25,866 bases of DNA from LMUY01 sp964657445 (GCA_964657445.1 CAZZVB010000036.1:1-25866); one strand, 5' to 3'; counted from the stretch's first letter, positions 1 through 7,354 are shown. Notes: generated by a model from the sequence alone, not told the origin. Made by a program: numbers and translations.

Positions 1-9
1 GGCTGGCAG

Positions 10-822
10 CTACGACTCGATGCGGGCGAACAACGCCTCCACCGGAACCGGCGATATCACGCCAAACACCTCCTTCAACACGTGACCGAACTGATCGGCA
101 GCCGCCATCAGGCGCTCCTCCAGCACTTCGCCGTCCCGCGCCTCTGTGATGAACCGCCGGTTGATCAGCTTGCAGCGCTGGCCGCCGCCGACACGCTCCA
201 TGATTAGCACGTTGGGGAAGGGGGCTGCCGGGTTGGTGGAGGTGTACCAGTTGCCGAGTTCATAGTCGGCGGGGAGTTGCGGCGTGAGGTCGAACACATA
301 GGCCGTGCGCCAGCCGGCCGGTTGCTTGGCGGCGAGGGTGAACAGGCCGCCCGATTCCGTCAGCCGGTAGGTGCCCATGGCGGTGCGCTGCTCTCCAGCC
401 GCCAGGCGTAGCGGCGCGTCGATCAGGCAGGCGCCGAACCCGGCGTCCACCAGATACGGCCCGTCGTCGAGATCGACCTTGAGCAGCATGTGTTCGCGCG
501 GACCGAGCGGGGCGTCCGGCGGCGCGTTCCAGCGCACGCGGCCGCCGAGGCCGGTGACGCGGAAGCCGATTGCGTCGAGTGCCGCCTTCAAAAGCGTGTT
601 CTGTTCGAAGCAATAACCGCCACGGGCCGAGTCCACGAGCTTGGACTGCAGCGATGCCAGATCGAGCTTCACGGGGCGGCGCAACAGCGGGTCCAGACCT
701 TCGAACGGGATCGCGCTCACGTGGGCGGCCTGGATGGATGCGAGCGTCTGGATGTCCGGCTTCACGTCATGCGTGAGGCCGATGCGAGCAAGGTATTTGC
801 CCAGACTGAAGTCGTTCGCCAT
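10..822 (-). CDS. Arylamine N-acetyltransferase
   Basis: This cytoplasmic enzyme transfers acetyl groups from acetyl-CoA to arylamines and hydrazines. The 270-residue length is normal for bacterial NATs. The Cys-His-Asp triad is visible: Cys71 in RGGYCFEQN, His111 in REHMLLKVDL and Asp126 in LVDAGFG. The ATG is preceded by GGAG at a good distance (reading GGCGGAGACAACGC before it). It is the last gene of a minus-strand run with a haloacid dehalogenase and an aminotransferase, 75 bases after the dehalogenase stop, so co-transcription is possible but not shown. The physiological acceptor cannot be told from the sequence. Family assignment is secure; the true substrate is unknown. Confidence 0.93.
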   Translation of the reverse strand: MANDFSLGKYLARIGLTHDVKPDIQTLASIQAAHVSAIPFEGLDPLLRRPVKLDLASLQSKLVDSARGGYCFEQNTLLKAALDAIGFRVTGLGGRVRWNAPPDAPLGPREHMLLKVDLDDGPYLVDAGFGACLIDAPLRLAAGEQRTAMGTYRLTESGGLFTLAAKQPAGWRTAYVFDLTPQLPADYELGNWYTSTNPAAPFPNVLIMERVGGGQRCKLINRRFITEARDGEVLEERLMAAADQFGHVLKEVFGVISPVPVEALFARIES

Positions 823-897
823 GCGTTGTCTCCGCCTAAGCTGGCCATGTATGTCGCCTGCGGCGGACTTTGGTGCAATTCCAAAGCGAACCGCACC

Positions 898-1620
898 CTA
901 CGCCGGGTTCAGCCTTGCGATTTCGGTGAGGGCGTGGACGATATGGTCAGGGTCATGCCCTAGCATCTCGGCATGCAGGCGCTGGGCCTTGAACATATCG
1001 GTCGGGCCAGCATCTGGCGGCGCGACACCAGGGCCGCCGCCGCGGCGCACCCATGCGACTTGGAAGCCGAACCGCTTGGCGCCGGCGACGTCGAACCCGT
1101 TGGATGAAACGAACATGACGTCTCCCGGCGGGATGCCGAGGACGGCTTCCACCTGGGCATAGGCTTTCGGGCTCGGCTTGAAGGCGCGCGCCGGGTCCAC
1201 GCTGATGACGTGTTCCAGGTGGCTGCGCAGGCCGGAGTTGCGGGCCAGGGCGTCCAGCATGCCGGCGCTGCCGTTGGAGAAGATCGCGCGCGGGCGGCCT
1301 TCGAGCGCCTTGAGCGCGTCCACAGCTTCTGGCACCGGATCGAGGTGCAGATAGGCGGCTGCCAGCGTGCTCACCAGCGCGCCGGCCGGCTCGGCCCCGG
1401 CAGCGTGCAGCGCGTAGATCAGGCTCTCTCGGGTTACGGTCTCGAAGTCGGCGAAGGCATCCATGCAGGTGCGCAGCCAGGTGTATTCGAGCTGCTTCAG
1501 CCGCCAGATCTGGGTGATCAGTGCGCCGCGGCCGGGACAGGCGGCTTCCACTCGCGCCAGCACTGATTGCACGTCGTATAGCGTGCCGTAGGCGTCAAAC
1601 ACGAAGGCACGAATGGGCAT
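898..1620 (-). CDS. Haloacid dehalogenase, type II (HAD superfamily)
   Basis: The protein has 240 residues. It carries the HAD motifs in order: nucleophile Asp9 in FDAYGTL, a motif II serine in FSNGS, a motif III lysine in RAFKPSPKAY, and the motif IV segment FVSSNGFDVAGAKRFGF, which is typical of L-2-haloacid dehalogenases (hydrolytic removal of halide from 2-haloacids to give 2-hydroxyacids). A strong GAGGAGG ribosome site precedes the ATG, and the gene starts 14 bases after the aminotransferase stop, so the two are very likely co-transcribed. Many genomic members of this family have no known halogenated substrate and may act on other small acids. Family confident, substrate open. Confidence 0.9.
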   Translation of the reverse strand: MPIRAFVFDAYGTLYDVQSVLARVEAACPGRGALITQIWRLKQLEYTWLRTCMDAFADFETVTRESLIYALHAAGAEPAGALVSTLAAAYLHLDPVPEAVDALKALEGRPRAIFSNGSAGMLDALARNSGLRSHLEHVISVDPARAFKPSPKAYAQVEAVLGIPPGDVMFVSSNGFDVAGAKRFGFQVAWVRRGGGPGVAPPDAGPTDMFKAQRLHAEMLGHDPDHIVHALTEIARLNPA

Positions 1621-1634
1621 GGCCGCCTCCTCTG

Positions 1635-2771
1635 CTAGGGCACGCCCAGATGCGCCTCCGCTAGGAATTCCGCCATCGCGTCCAGCCCGTCCGGCACCGC
1701 GGATTGGCCCATGCTGATGCGGAAGCGGTCATCCGGCACCGGCCCGAGCGGCGTGCGCCACAGGCTGGATGGCAGGATTAGCACGCCCGCGCGCCGTGCC
1801 AGGCCGGCAGCGAAGTCATCGACGCCGTCACGCCCGAGATAGCGGGGAAACGCGAAGGCCAGATTGCGCGACGGCCCGGCGTCGAACAGCTTGGCATGAC
1901 GTTCCATCAGGAGGTCGAACCGCTGCCAATTGGTCGCTCCGATCGCGCGTGAACGGGCAACCAGCCGTGGCGCCTCCCGCAGCGCGATCCGCGCCAGCAG
2001 TTCGGACGGTGCAGCCAGGCAACTCGACATGGCGGCCTTCGCCGTGCCGATCTGCCCGCGTAAAGCCGCGTCGCGGCAGGCGATCCAGCCCACCCGCAAC
2101 CCTGGCAGGCCGAAGCCTTTCGAAAGCGCGTCGATCGACACGCCGCGTTCGTAAGCATCCACGATCGGAGGACCCTGCACTGCCGGGTTGGTGACGGTGG
2201 TTCGATAGACTTCGTCATTCACGAGCCAAATGCCGCGGGCACGGCATAGCGCCACCAGGGCGGCTTGCGACGCCGGGTCCAACGTGGCGCCGCTCGGGCT
2301 GTTAGGAAAGTTGGTCAGGATCATGCGGGTCTGCGGCCGGATCGCGGCGGCCACGCGGTCTAGATCCAGCGTGAAGCTGCCGGGGTCGAGCGGCACACCG
2401 GTGGCGTCCACCCGGTCTGTCACCACGGCTTCCAACGGCTGGTAGATCGGCAGCACGACGATGGCGTGATCGCCGGGTTGCAGCAGCGCATTGGCCAGGC
2501 AAGCCATCGACTCCTGCGCGCCGGCGCAACAAATGACCTCAGCGGCGGAGCAGGTCTGGTAACGAGCGGCGATAAGGCAACGTAACGACTGTCCGCCTTC
2601 CGGCGTGGAGTAGCTGAGCGGCAGGGCATCCCATTCGGCGAGTTCCAGTTCCGTCGCCAGCGAGAGCAAGGCGGCAAGCGACAGCGTCTGCGAATGGGAA
2701 GCGCTGAGGTCATGGCGCGTCACGGCATGCCAGCGGCCCAGAAAGGCGCCTTGATAAAACGAATCTTTCAT
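1635..2771 (-). CDS. Class I/II PLP-dependent aminotransferase
   Basis: This is a fold-type I PLP enzyme of 378 residues. The reading frame extends to 2840, but the ATG at 2771 (MKDSFYQGAF) matches the usual family length better. Visible signatures are NFPNSPSG (the substrate/PLP-binding asparagine), VNDEVYR (aspartate that pairs with the pyridine nitrogen), the Schiff-base lysine in DALSKGFGLPGLRVGW and the carboxylate-binding arginine in RFRISMG. It should transfer an amino group between an amino acid and a 2-oxo acid in the cytoplasm. It is first in a minus-strand run with a haloacid dehalogenase and an N-acetyltransferase. I cannot assign the amino donor. Confidence 0.88.
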   Translation of the reverse strand: MKDSFYQGAFLGRWHAVTRHDLSASHSQTLSLAALLSLATELELAEWDALPLSYSTPEGGQSLRCLIAARYQTCSAAEVICCAGAQESMACLANALLQPGDHAIVVLPIYQPLEAVVTDRVDATGVPLDPGSFTLDLDRVAAAIRPQTRMILTNFPNSPSGATLDPASQAALVALCRARGIWLVNDEVYRTTVTNPAVQGPPIVDAYERGVSIDALSKGFGLPGLRVGWIACRDAALRGQIGTAKAAMSSCLAAPSELLARIALREAPRLVARSRAIGATNWQRFDLLMERHAKLFDAGPSRNLAFAFPRYLGRDGVDDFAAGLARRAGVLILPSSLWRTPLGPVPDDRFRISMGQSAVPDGLDAMAEFLAEAHLGVP

Positions 2772-2917
2772 GTGGGCCGGAAGAGCACCCCGGCTCGGCC
2801 TACATCGGCGAAGCGTTCCGGCAATCGATTCACCGCACAATGTCCAGCCATTCGAAAGACTGACCCGGCGGCAAGGTTTCGGTCCAGCAGCCAGGCGGAC
2901 ACGATTACTTCAACGCG
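2772..2917. other. Intergenic segment between two minus-strand genes
   Basis: This is the 146 bases between the aminotransferase start and the DUF1223 stop. The upstream part of the aminotransferase frame runs through it without convincing coding features. No hairpin with a T tract or clear promoter was seen. Confidence 0.5.
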
Positions 2918-3625
2918 TCACATGCCCGGGCTGGCTGTCAGCCGTCCAGCGCCCAAAATGCGGCCGTCGTCGGCCTGCACGAGGACCGCGGCCTCCTCCC
3001 CGGCGGGGATCGCCACCTCCAGCCGCATCGGCTGCCCCGTCCAGGACCCGGCGTTCGCCAGCGACCGCACAATGTTGGCCTCGATCAAACTGCGCCCGCG
3101 ATTCTCGCCGCGCCCGACCTGCGTCTGGTGCTGGCGGTCGTACCCGATCAGCAGCACCTGGCCGTGCCCCGCGCCGCTGCCGATGCTGATCTGCAAGCCA
3201 TTCCCCAGGCGCGTGACATCGACCGGTGCCGTCGCAGTCGCCTCCCTGACGGCTCTCGCCAGGATCGCTTCGACCTCCGGCCGGTCGGACCCGACGGCGT
3301 TATGCCGGCCGTCCACCACCATGGCGGGCGTGTAAACGTCAGGACTGACGCCCTCCGCCACGTAGCGGCGCTGCCGGTCGGTCGCACCTTGGAAGGAAAA
3401 CGGATCCTGCCAGCCGAGGCTGTTCCAATAGGTGACGTGAAAGGTCAGCGCCAACAGGTCCGGCCGGGTGCGCGCCAGTTCCGCCACCAAGCGATCCGCC
3501 GGCGGGCAGGATGAGCAGCCCTGCGAGGTGAATAACTCTATCACCACGGGCCGGTGCGCCGTCTGCGCACCCGCGGCGATTGGGGCGAGTCCCGCCAGAA
3601 CGAGAGCAAACCAGGGCGCACGCAT
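2918..3625 (-). CDS. Secreted DUF1223 thioredoxin-like protein
   Basis: The protein has 235 residues with a Sec signal peptide (residues 1-20, ending AAGAQ), so it should be periplasmic. The mature N-terminus has the DUF1223 signature VVIELFTSQGCSSCPPAD with a CxxC pair at Cys37 and Cys40, as in thioredoxin folds. It is followed by FHVTYWNSLGWQDPFS, also typical of this family. The ATG has AAAGGA upstream. A perfect GTAACC-N16-CGAA element lies on the same strand about 30 bases before the start and matches the SigF promoter type. A redox or stress role in the envelope is inferred from the fold and from the neighbouring molybdoenzyme operon; no biochemical role is established for the family. 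Confidence 0.88.
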   Translation of the reverse strand: MRAPWFALVLAGLAPIAAGAQTAHRPVVIELFTSQGCSSCPPADRLVAELARTRPDLLALTFHVTYWNSLGWQDPFSFQGATDRQRRYVAEGVSPDVYTPAMVVDGRHNAVGSDRPEVEAILARAVREATATAPVDVTRLGNGLQISIGSGAGHGQVLLIGYDRQHQTQVGRGENRGRSLIEANIVRSLANAGSWTGQPMRLEVAIPAGEEAAVLVQADDGRILGAGRLTASPGM

Positions 3626-3656
3626 CCGGCGATCCTTTCGCTAGAGCAAACGTCTG

Positions 3657-3682
3657 TTCGGTCTAGCGCTGCGATGGGTTAC
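3657..3682 (-). promoter_or_regulatory. SigF-type ECF promoter of the DUF1223 gene
   Basis: On the minus strand GTAACC (3682-3677) is followed by exactly 16 bases and then CGAA (3660-3657). This matches the -35/-10 pattern I recall for Caulobacter SigF. It would put the transcript start near 3650, about 25 bases before the ATG. An exact match to these ten positions is expected about 0.05 times by chance in a window this size on both strands. Confidence 0.7.
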
Positions 3683-3729
3683 ACTATGAAAAAGATAAGC
3701 TCGCTGGCGCGATTTCCGGACGGCGCGGC

Positions 3730-3754
3730 GTAACGATAGCCGCGACGCTGCGAA
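3730..3754 (+). promoter_or_regulatory. SigF-type ECF promoter of the molybdoenzyme operon
   Basis: GTAACG (3730-3735) is followed after 15 bases by CGAA (3751-3754). The last bases, CTGCGAA, are identical to those of the element before the sigma gene. The spacer is one base shorter than in the other two sites, so this is the weakest of the three by spacing. It predicts a transcript start near 3761 and a leader of about 27 bases before the GTG at 3788. Confidence 0.55.
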
Positions 3755-3787
3755 CGAGTAACCAGCCGCAAACACCAGGAGTTCGTC

Positions 3788-4228
3788 GTGCCACTCCGAA
3801 CCGTCTCGTTCATCATGCTGCTGCTCGGCAGCGGCGCCGCCTTGGCCCAGGCGCCGGCCCCGCCGGGAATGAGCCTCGCGGAGGCCGCAGCCAGGCGCTT
3901 TCCGCAGCCGGTCAGGGTTGGTGACCTGATCGGCCGGGGCGTGCTGCAGCCGTTGGAAAGCCAACCGCGGCTGGGGTCGGTGCAGTCGGTGGTGCAACGG
4001 CCGGATGGCGGCGCCGATATCGTCGTGAACTACGATGTCGCGTTCCGCATCTTCACCCGCCCGATCGCGGTGCCGGCCGAGGCGATGGTGCTTCTGGGGC
4101 AATACATGGAAATCGTCGATTTTACCCCAGCCCAGCTTGACGGTTTCAAAACGTTCGACGGACGCGGGTTCACACCGCTGGCGCCCGGCAGCATCATCAA
4201 GGTCGGGCTCGCCCGGCCGTCGCACTAG
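3788..4228 (+). CDS. Secreted PRC-barrel-like hypothetical protein
   Basis: The protein has 146 residues with a signal peptide (about residues 1-21, MPLRTVSFIMLLLGSGAALAQ). The start is GTG with AGGAG six bases upstream. The mature part reads like a PRC-barrel: RVGDLIGRGVLQP, then LGSVQSVVQRPDGGADIVVNYD, then RPIAVPAEAMVLLG and VDFTPAQLDGF. I infer this from the pattern of beta-strand segments and glycines, not from a search. It is the first gene of a tight operon with the cytochrome b561 and molybdoenzyme genes (9-base gap to the next), so it may be a periplasmic partner of that electron-transfer pair. No function is assigned. Confidence 0.75.
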   Translation: MPLRTVSFIMLLLGSGAALAQAPAPPGMSLAEAAARRFPQPVRVGDLIGRGVLQPLESQPRLGSVQSVVQRPDGGADIVVNYDVAFRIFTRPIAVPAEAMVLLGQYMEIVDFTPAQLDGFKTFDGRGFTPLAPGSIIKVGLARPSH

Positions 4229-4237
4229 GCAGTTCAA

Positions 4238-4879
4238 GTGGCAGACACGCAGACGATCAGCACCCGGCCGTTGCACCCCTGGCCGGTCCGCATCATGCAC
4301 TGGGTCAACGCGCTGGCGATGATCGTGATGATCACCTCGGGCTGGGGCATTTATGATGACTCGGTGATTTTCAGCGGGCTGCATTTCAGCCAGACGCTGC
4401 GGCTCGGCGATTGGGCGGCGGAGAGCCTGCTATGGCACTTCGCCGGCATGTGGTTCCTGGTTTTGAACGGCCTCGCCTACCTGATCTACGGCGTCGTGAC
4501 CGGGCGCTTGCGGGAGAGGCTGTTGCCGATTCGAATCGCGGACGTGGTGCAGACGGTGCGTGACACGCTGCACTTCCACGTCGCGCATGACGACCTGACC
4601 GTTTACAACGCGGTGCAAAAAATCCTCTACATCGTCGTCATTGTGGCAGGCATTGCGCAGGTCGTCACAGGGCTGGCGATCTGGAAGCCGGTGCAGTTCT
4701 CCGGTCTGCTCGGCTTGCTGGGAGGTTTTCAGGCAGCGCGGCTGCTGCATTTCCTCGGCATGGCGGTGATCGTGGGCTTCCTGGCTGTTCACGTCGCCCT
4801 GTCGCTGCTGGTGCCGCAGACGCTGTGGGCCATGCTGACAGGCGGCCCGCGCGTGACCCGGCGCAAGAGGGCCGCATGA
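4238..4879 (+). CDS. Cytochrome b561 family membrane protein
   Basis: This is a 213-residue di-haem-type membrane cytochrome (the Ni-Fe hydrogenase/formate dehydrogenase gamma-like b561 fold). Four hydrophobic segments are visible, with candidate haem ligands in IMHWVNA (TM1), LLWHFAGMW (TM2), LLHFLG and AVHVALSLL (TM4). The start is GTG, and the C-terminus is a basic RRKRAA tail. The stop overlaps the next ATG in an ATGA, so translation is coupled to the molybdoenzyme. The expected role is to pass electrons from the quinol pool to the periplasmic molybdoenzyme, as MsrQ does for MsrP, although this protein looks like b561 rather than the six-helix MsrQ type. Family secure, redox partner inferred. 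Confidence 0.88.
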   Translation: MADTQTISTRPLHPWPVRIMHWVNALAMIVMITSGWGIYDDSVIFSGLHFSQTLRLGDWAAESLLWHFAGMWFLVLNGLAYLIYGVVTGRLRERLLPIRIADVVQTVRDTLHFHVAHDDLTVYNAVQKILYIVVIVAGIAQVVTGLAIWKPVQFSGLLGLLGGFQAARLLHFLGMAVIVGFLAVHVALSLLVPQTLWAMLTGGPRVTRRKRAA

Positions 4880-5652
4880 TGAGGTCGCTGTTCCGCCCGG
4901 CCAACGCGCCGGGGCAGGGGGTGCTGGACGAGCATCGTCCGCTGATTCGCTCGCTGGAGCGCCGTGGCTTACTGCGGGGCGGCCTGTCGCTCGGCGCGCT
5001 GACCATGCTCACCGGGTGCGACTGGACAACGCCCACGGCGGTCGAGACGGCGCTGCGCAAAGTGTCCGCGCTCAATGACGGCCTGCAGGCGTTGATCTTC
5101 GATCCGAACCGGCTGGCTCCGACCTATCCGGAGTCGATGGTGCTCAAGCCGCCCAAGTTCAACGCGTATTTCGACATCACCGAGGTGAAGCCGATCGACG
5201 GGCAGAACTGGAAGCTGGAACTGTCCGGCCTAATTGCCGACAAGGCGCCGTGGACGGTGGAGAAGCTCGCCGCACTGCCGCAGCAAGAGGAGATCATCCG
5301 CCATGTCTGCGTTGAGGGCTGGGACTATATCGGCCAATGGTCCGGCGTGCCGATGCGGGCGTTCCTGGAACGAGTCGGCGCCGATCTGCGTGCGAAGTAT
5401 GTCAACTTTCAGACGGCGGACGACTACCCGAGCAGTATCGACATGGCGACCGCCCTGCATCCGCAGACGCTGCTCGCAACCCAATACGCCCGCGAGACGC
5501 TGGACGCGCCGTTCGGCTATCCGCTGCGGCTGCGGACCTCGACCAAGCTGGGCTTCAAGAACCCGAAATGGATCACGGCGATCGAGGTGACCAATACCTA
5601 CATGCCAGGGTATTGGGAGAAGTCGGGCTTCAACTGGTTTTCCGGGATATAG
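4876..5652 (+). CDS. YedY/sulfite-oxidase-like molybdopterin oxidoreductase
   Basis: The protein has 258 residues, taking the ATG that overlaps the cytochrome stop; an upstream in-frame start at 4825 would overlap the cytochrome gene by 55 bases. The N-terminus has a twin-arginine motif (Arg29-Arg30 in LERRGLLRGG), a hydrophobic stretch and then LTGC, a possible lipobox with Cys48. It may therefore be a Tat-exported lipoprotein anchored in the membrane. The molybdenum-ligating cysteine is Cys145 in RHVCVEGWDYIGQWSGVP, characteristic of the oxidoreductase molybdopterin-binding domain. Likely functions are methionine sulfoxide reduction (MsrP-like) or another periplasmic reduction. The cytochrome b561 in the operon is its likely electron donor. 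The exact substrate is not visible. Confidence 0.9.
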   Translation: MMRSLFRPANAPGQGVLDEHRPLIRSLERRGLLRGGLSLGALTMLTGCDWTTPTAVETALRKVSALNDGLQALIFDPNRLAPTYPESMVLKPPKFNAYFDITEVKPIDGQNWKLELSGLIADKAPWTVEKLAALPQQEEIIRHVCVEGWDYIGQWSGVPMRAFLERVGADLRAKYVNFQTADDYPSSIDMATALHPQTLLATQYARETLDAPFGYPLRLRTSTKLGFKNPKWITAIEVTNTYMPGYWEKSGFNWFSGI

Positions 5653-5680
5653 CGTACCGAGCTCGATCGCTGAGACGCTA
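5650..5680. repeat. Inverted repeat after the molybdoenzyme gene
   Basis: TAGCGT (5650-5655) and ACGCTA (5675-5680) are perfect 6-base inverted arms with a 19-base loop that itself contains the palindrome CGAGCTCG. There is no T tract, so a terminator role is only possible. Confidence 0.35.
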
Positions 5681-5741
5681 CGTAGGTAGATAATGCATCG
5701 CAAACGCCTTGCTTTTTCAGACCGGGCACGCGAATCATTGT

Positions 5742-5762
5742 ATATCCGTAACTTAGGGATAT
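5742..5762 (+). promoter_or_regulatory. Inverted repeat over the ribosome site of the 69-residue protein gene
   Basis: ATATCC (5742-5747) and GGATAT (5757-5762) form perfect 6-base arms around a 9-base loop. The likely Shine-Dalgarno bases AGGGA (5755-5759) lie partly in the right arm, eight bases before the ATG at 5770. It could be an operator or an RNA stem that limits translation. Confidence 0.4.
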
Positions 5763-5769
5763 CTCCGCA

Positions 5770-5979
5770 ATGAAAAGCTTGACCTTCGCGCTCGCGCTTG
5801 CCGTCATGGCCGGCGCCACCTCGTCCGCATTCGCCGCCGCCACGACTGCTGCAAAGCATCCGCACTCGTCCAAGATGATGAAAGTCTCCGCCAAGGCTCA
5901 CGCGCCCAAGTACGATGGCGACGCCGCCGTCGCAAAGCTGAACCAGCAGCAACTCGATCAGATCAAGGCGGGCAAGTAA
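5770..5979 (+). CDS. Small secreted protein, function unknown
   Basis: The protein has 69 residues with a clear signal peptide (MKSLTFALALAVMAGATSSAFA, cleavage after AFA). The mature part has about 47 residues and is rich in Lys, Ala and His (KHPHSSKMMKVSAKAHAPKYDGDAAVAKLNQ), has no cysteine, and ends in a short helix-like LNQQQLDQIKAGK. The gene lies alone between the molybdoenzyme operon and the sigma gene and has its own leader. I do not recognise the family. Its position and export suggest a periplasmic stress or metal-related role, but this is inference only. The absence of cysteine argues against the bufferin-type peptides often found near SigF genes. Confidence 0.72.
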   Translation: MKSLTFALALAVMAGATSSAFAAATTAAKHPHSSKMMKVSAKAHAPKYDGDAAVAKLNQQQLDQIKAGK

Positions 5980-6034
5980 TCCACCTCAAACGGTCGCAGC
6001 CCTCGGGGTGAAACCTGGCGGCTGCGGCCGATCT

Positions 6035-6060
6035 GTAACTTCGTCCGGCTCGCCTGCGAA
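6035..6060 (+). promoter_or_regulatory. SigF-type autoregulatory promoter of the sigma/NrsF operon
   Basis: GTAACT (6035-6040) is followed by 16 bases and CGAA (6057-6060), one mismatch from GTAACC-N16-CGAA. The predicted transcript start is near 6067. This is too close to the GTG at 6070 for a normal leader and so supports the ATG at 6151 as the real start. Confidence 0.65.
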
Positions 6061-6150
6061 TGACAGGCCGTGGCAGCAGCGTCATCAATGCAGGCCGGCG
6101 TTTTCCCCGTCGTGGCGATGCCGGCGTCGCGGACGTTGAACGGGCGGGCC

Positions 6151-6678
6151 ATGGCGAATAGCGGGTGGAGCGCGTTGATGGCCGCCGCGCAAGGCGGCAA
6201 TGCCGGCGTGTATCACCGCTTGCTGGTGGAGATCGGCGCCTGGCTGCGGCGCTACTATGCCAGGCGCTTGCCCCTCGCCATGGTGGATGACGCGGTGCAG
6301 GACACATTGCTGGCCATTCACGAAAAGCGCCACACCTACGATCCTGGGCGCCCGTTCGAACCCTGGCTTGCGGCGATCGCCCGCTACAAATGGATTGACC
6401 GGCTGCGGGCGATGAAGGCCACGCCAACCGTATCGCTGCCCGAGGAGCTTTCGGTGCCCGGCCATGAGAACGCCGTGACAAGCGCATGGTCTCTCGAGCG
6501 GCTGTTGCTGGAACTGAAGCCGGGGCAGGCGGACGTGATACGGCTGGTGAAGTTGCAGGGACTGAGCATCGAGGAAGCCGCCGCCAGGACGGGACAGTCG
6601 GTTTCGCTCGTCAAAGTCAACATCCATCGCGGGCTGGGGCGCCTAACCCTTATCGCGAGGGAGCAAGCCGATGTCTGA
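6151..6678 (+). CDS. sigF: ECF RNA polymerase sigma factor, SigF type
   Basis: The protein has 175 residues from the ATG at 6151. The frame is open from a GTG at 6070, but family members begin close to the sequence SALMAAAQGGNAGVYHRLL, and the predicted promoter leaves no room for the longer form. Region 2 includes VDDAVQDTLLAIHEKRHTYDPGRPFEPWLAAIARYKWIDRLR. Region 4 includes LKPGQADVIRLVKLQGLSIEEAAARTGQSVSLVKVNIHRGLGRL with the helix-turn-helix. It should direct RNA polymerase to envelope-stress promoters. Its stop overlaps the start of the NrsF-like gene by 8 bases, so sigma and anti-sigma are coupled. The symbol rests on the pairing with NrsF and the promoter type. Confidence 0.87.
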   Translation: MANSGWSALMAAAQGGNAGVYHRLLVEIGAWLRRYYARRLPLAMVDDAVQDTLLAIHEKRHTYDPGRPFEPWLAAIARYKWIDRLRAMKATPTVSLPEELSVPGHENAVTSAWSLERLLLELKPGQADVIRLVKLQGLSIEEAAARTGQSVSLVKVNIHRGLGRLTLIAREQADV

Positions 6679-7312
6679 GCTCGACCTGATCGCCCGCCTC
6701 GCTGGCGAGCTCAAACCCGTGCGCCGTCGCCGTATCGCCATCGAAGCCTTGCTGCTGGCGGTCATGGGCGCGATGGAGATGGGATTGTTCTTCTGGGCAG
6801 GGTTCATGCGCCCGGACATGCCGGAAGCGATAGCGGCACCGTCCTTCTGGTGGAAGGTGTGTAGCCTGGGGCTGATCGCCGGCATTGGCGGCACGGTGGC
6901 GCTTTTGTCGTTCGACCCTGTGCGATCACCACGACGCGGTTTGCGGGCTGTGGTCGCTGTGTTGGCGGTCTGCCTGTCGGCCGGCTGGCTGATAGACGCC
7001 TCCCGCCACGAGTTGGGGGATCTGGCGACACGGCTCGATTGGCGCAACGGGATCAAGTGCGTTTACACGATGGCACTCCTATCGCTGCCCGCCATCATCG
7101 GCTTGGGCCTGCTGATGCGCCGTGGCGCCCCGACGGACAACGCTGGGTCGGCTCTGAGCGTCGGTATTGCAGCAGCGGCGTGGGGAGCGTTCGTCTTCGT
7201 GTTTTCGTGCCCGTTCGAGGACCCGCTGTATATCGCGGTCTGGTATGGCATCGGGTGTGGATTTGTGATGAGCATTGCAAGATTGGTGTTGCCGCCGCTT
7301 ACCCGGTGGTAA
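6671..7312 (+). CDS. nrsF: NrsF-family (DUF1109) membrane anti-sigma factor
   Basis: This is a 213-residue inner-membrane protein with six hydrophobic segments (about residues 24-44, 62-80, 92-108, 128-148, 162-178 and 187-207). Signatures of the NrsF family are APSFWWKVCSLG and FSCPFEDPLYIAVWYGIGCGF. Cys130 and Cys180 are 50 residues apart; in Caulobacter NrsF the two cysteines reported to be needed for the response to chromium and cadmium are, as I recall, Cys131 and Cys181. It should hold the upstream sigma factor inactive until stress. It overlaps the sigma gene by 8 bases. Confidence 0.88.
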   Translation: MSELDLIARLAGELKPVRRRRIAIEALLLAVMGAMEMGLFFWAGFMRPDMPEAIAAPSFWWKVCSLGLIAGIGGTVALLSFDPVRSPRRGLRAVVAVLAVCLSAGWLIDASRHELGDLATRLDWRNGIKCVYTMALLSLPAIIGLGLLMRRGAPTDNAGSALSVGIAAAAWGAFVFVFSCPFEDPLYIAVWYGIGCGFVMSIARLVLPPLTRW

Positions 7313-7354
7313 GTGTTTCCCTTACGGAGGGGCTTCCATTTCGAGTAGGGCGCG

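Noticed and set aside
3641..4384. A 247-residue minus-strand open frame opposite the PRC-like and cytochrome genes
   Set aside because: The composition is typical of an antisense shadow, and it runs across the divergent promoter region and the starts of both real genes.
5230..5952. A 240-residue minus-strand open frame opposite the molybdoenzyme and the small secreted protein
   Set aside because: It has no recognisable domain, overlaps two genes with clear signal sequences and has shadow-like composition.
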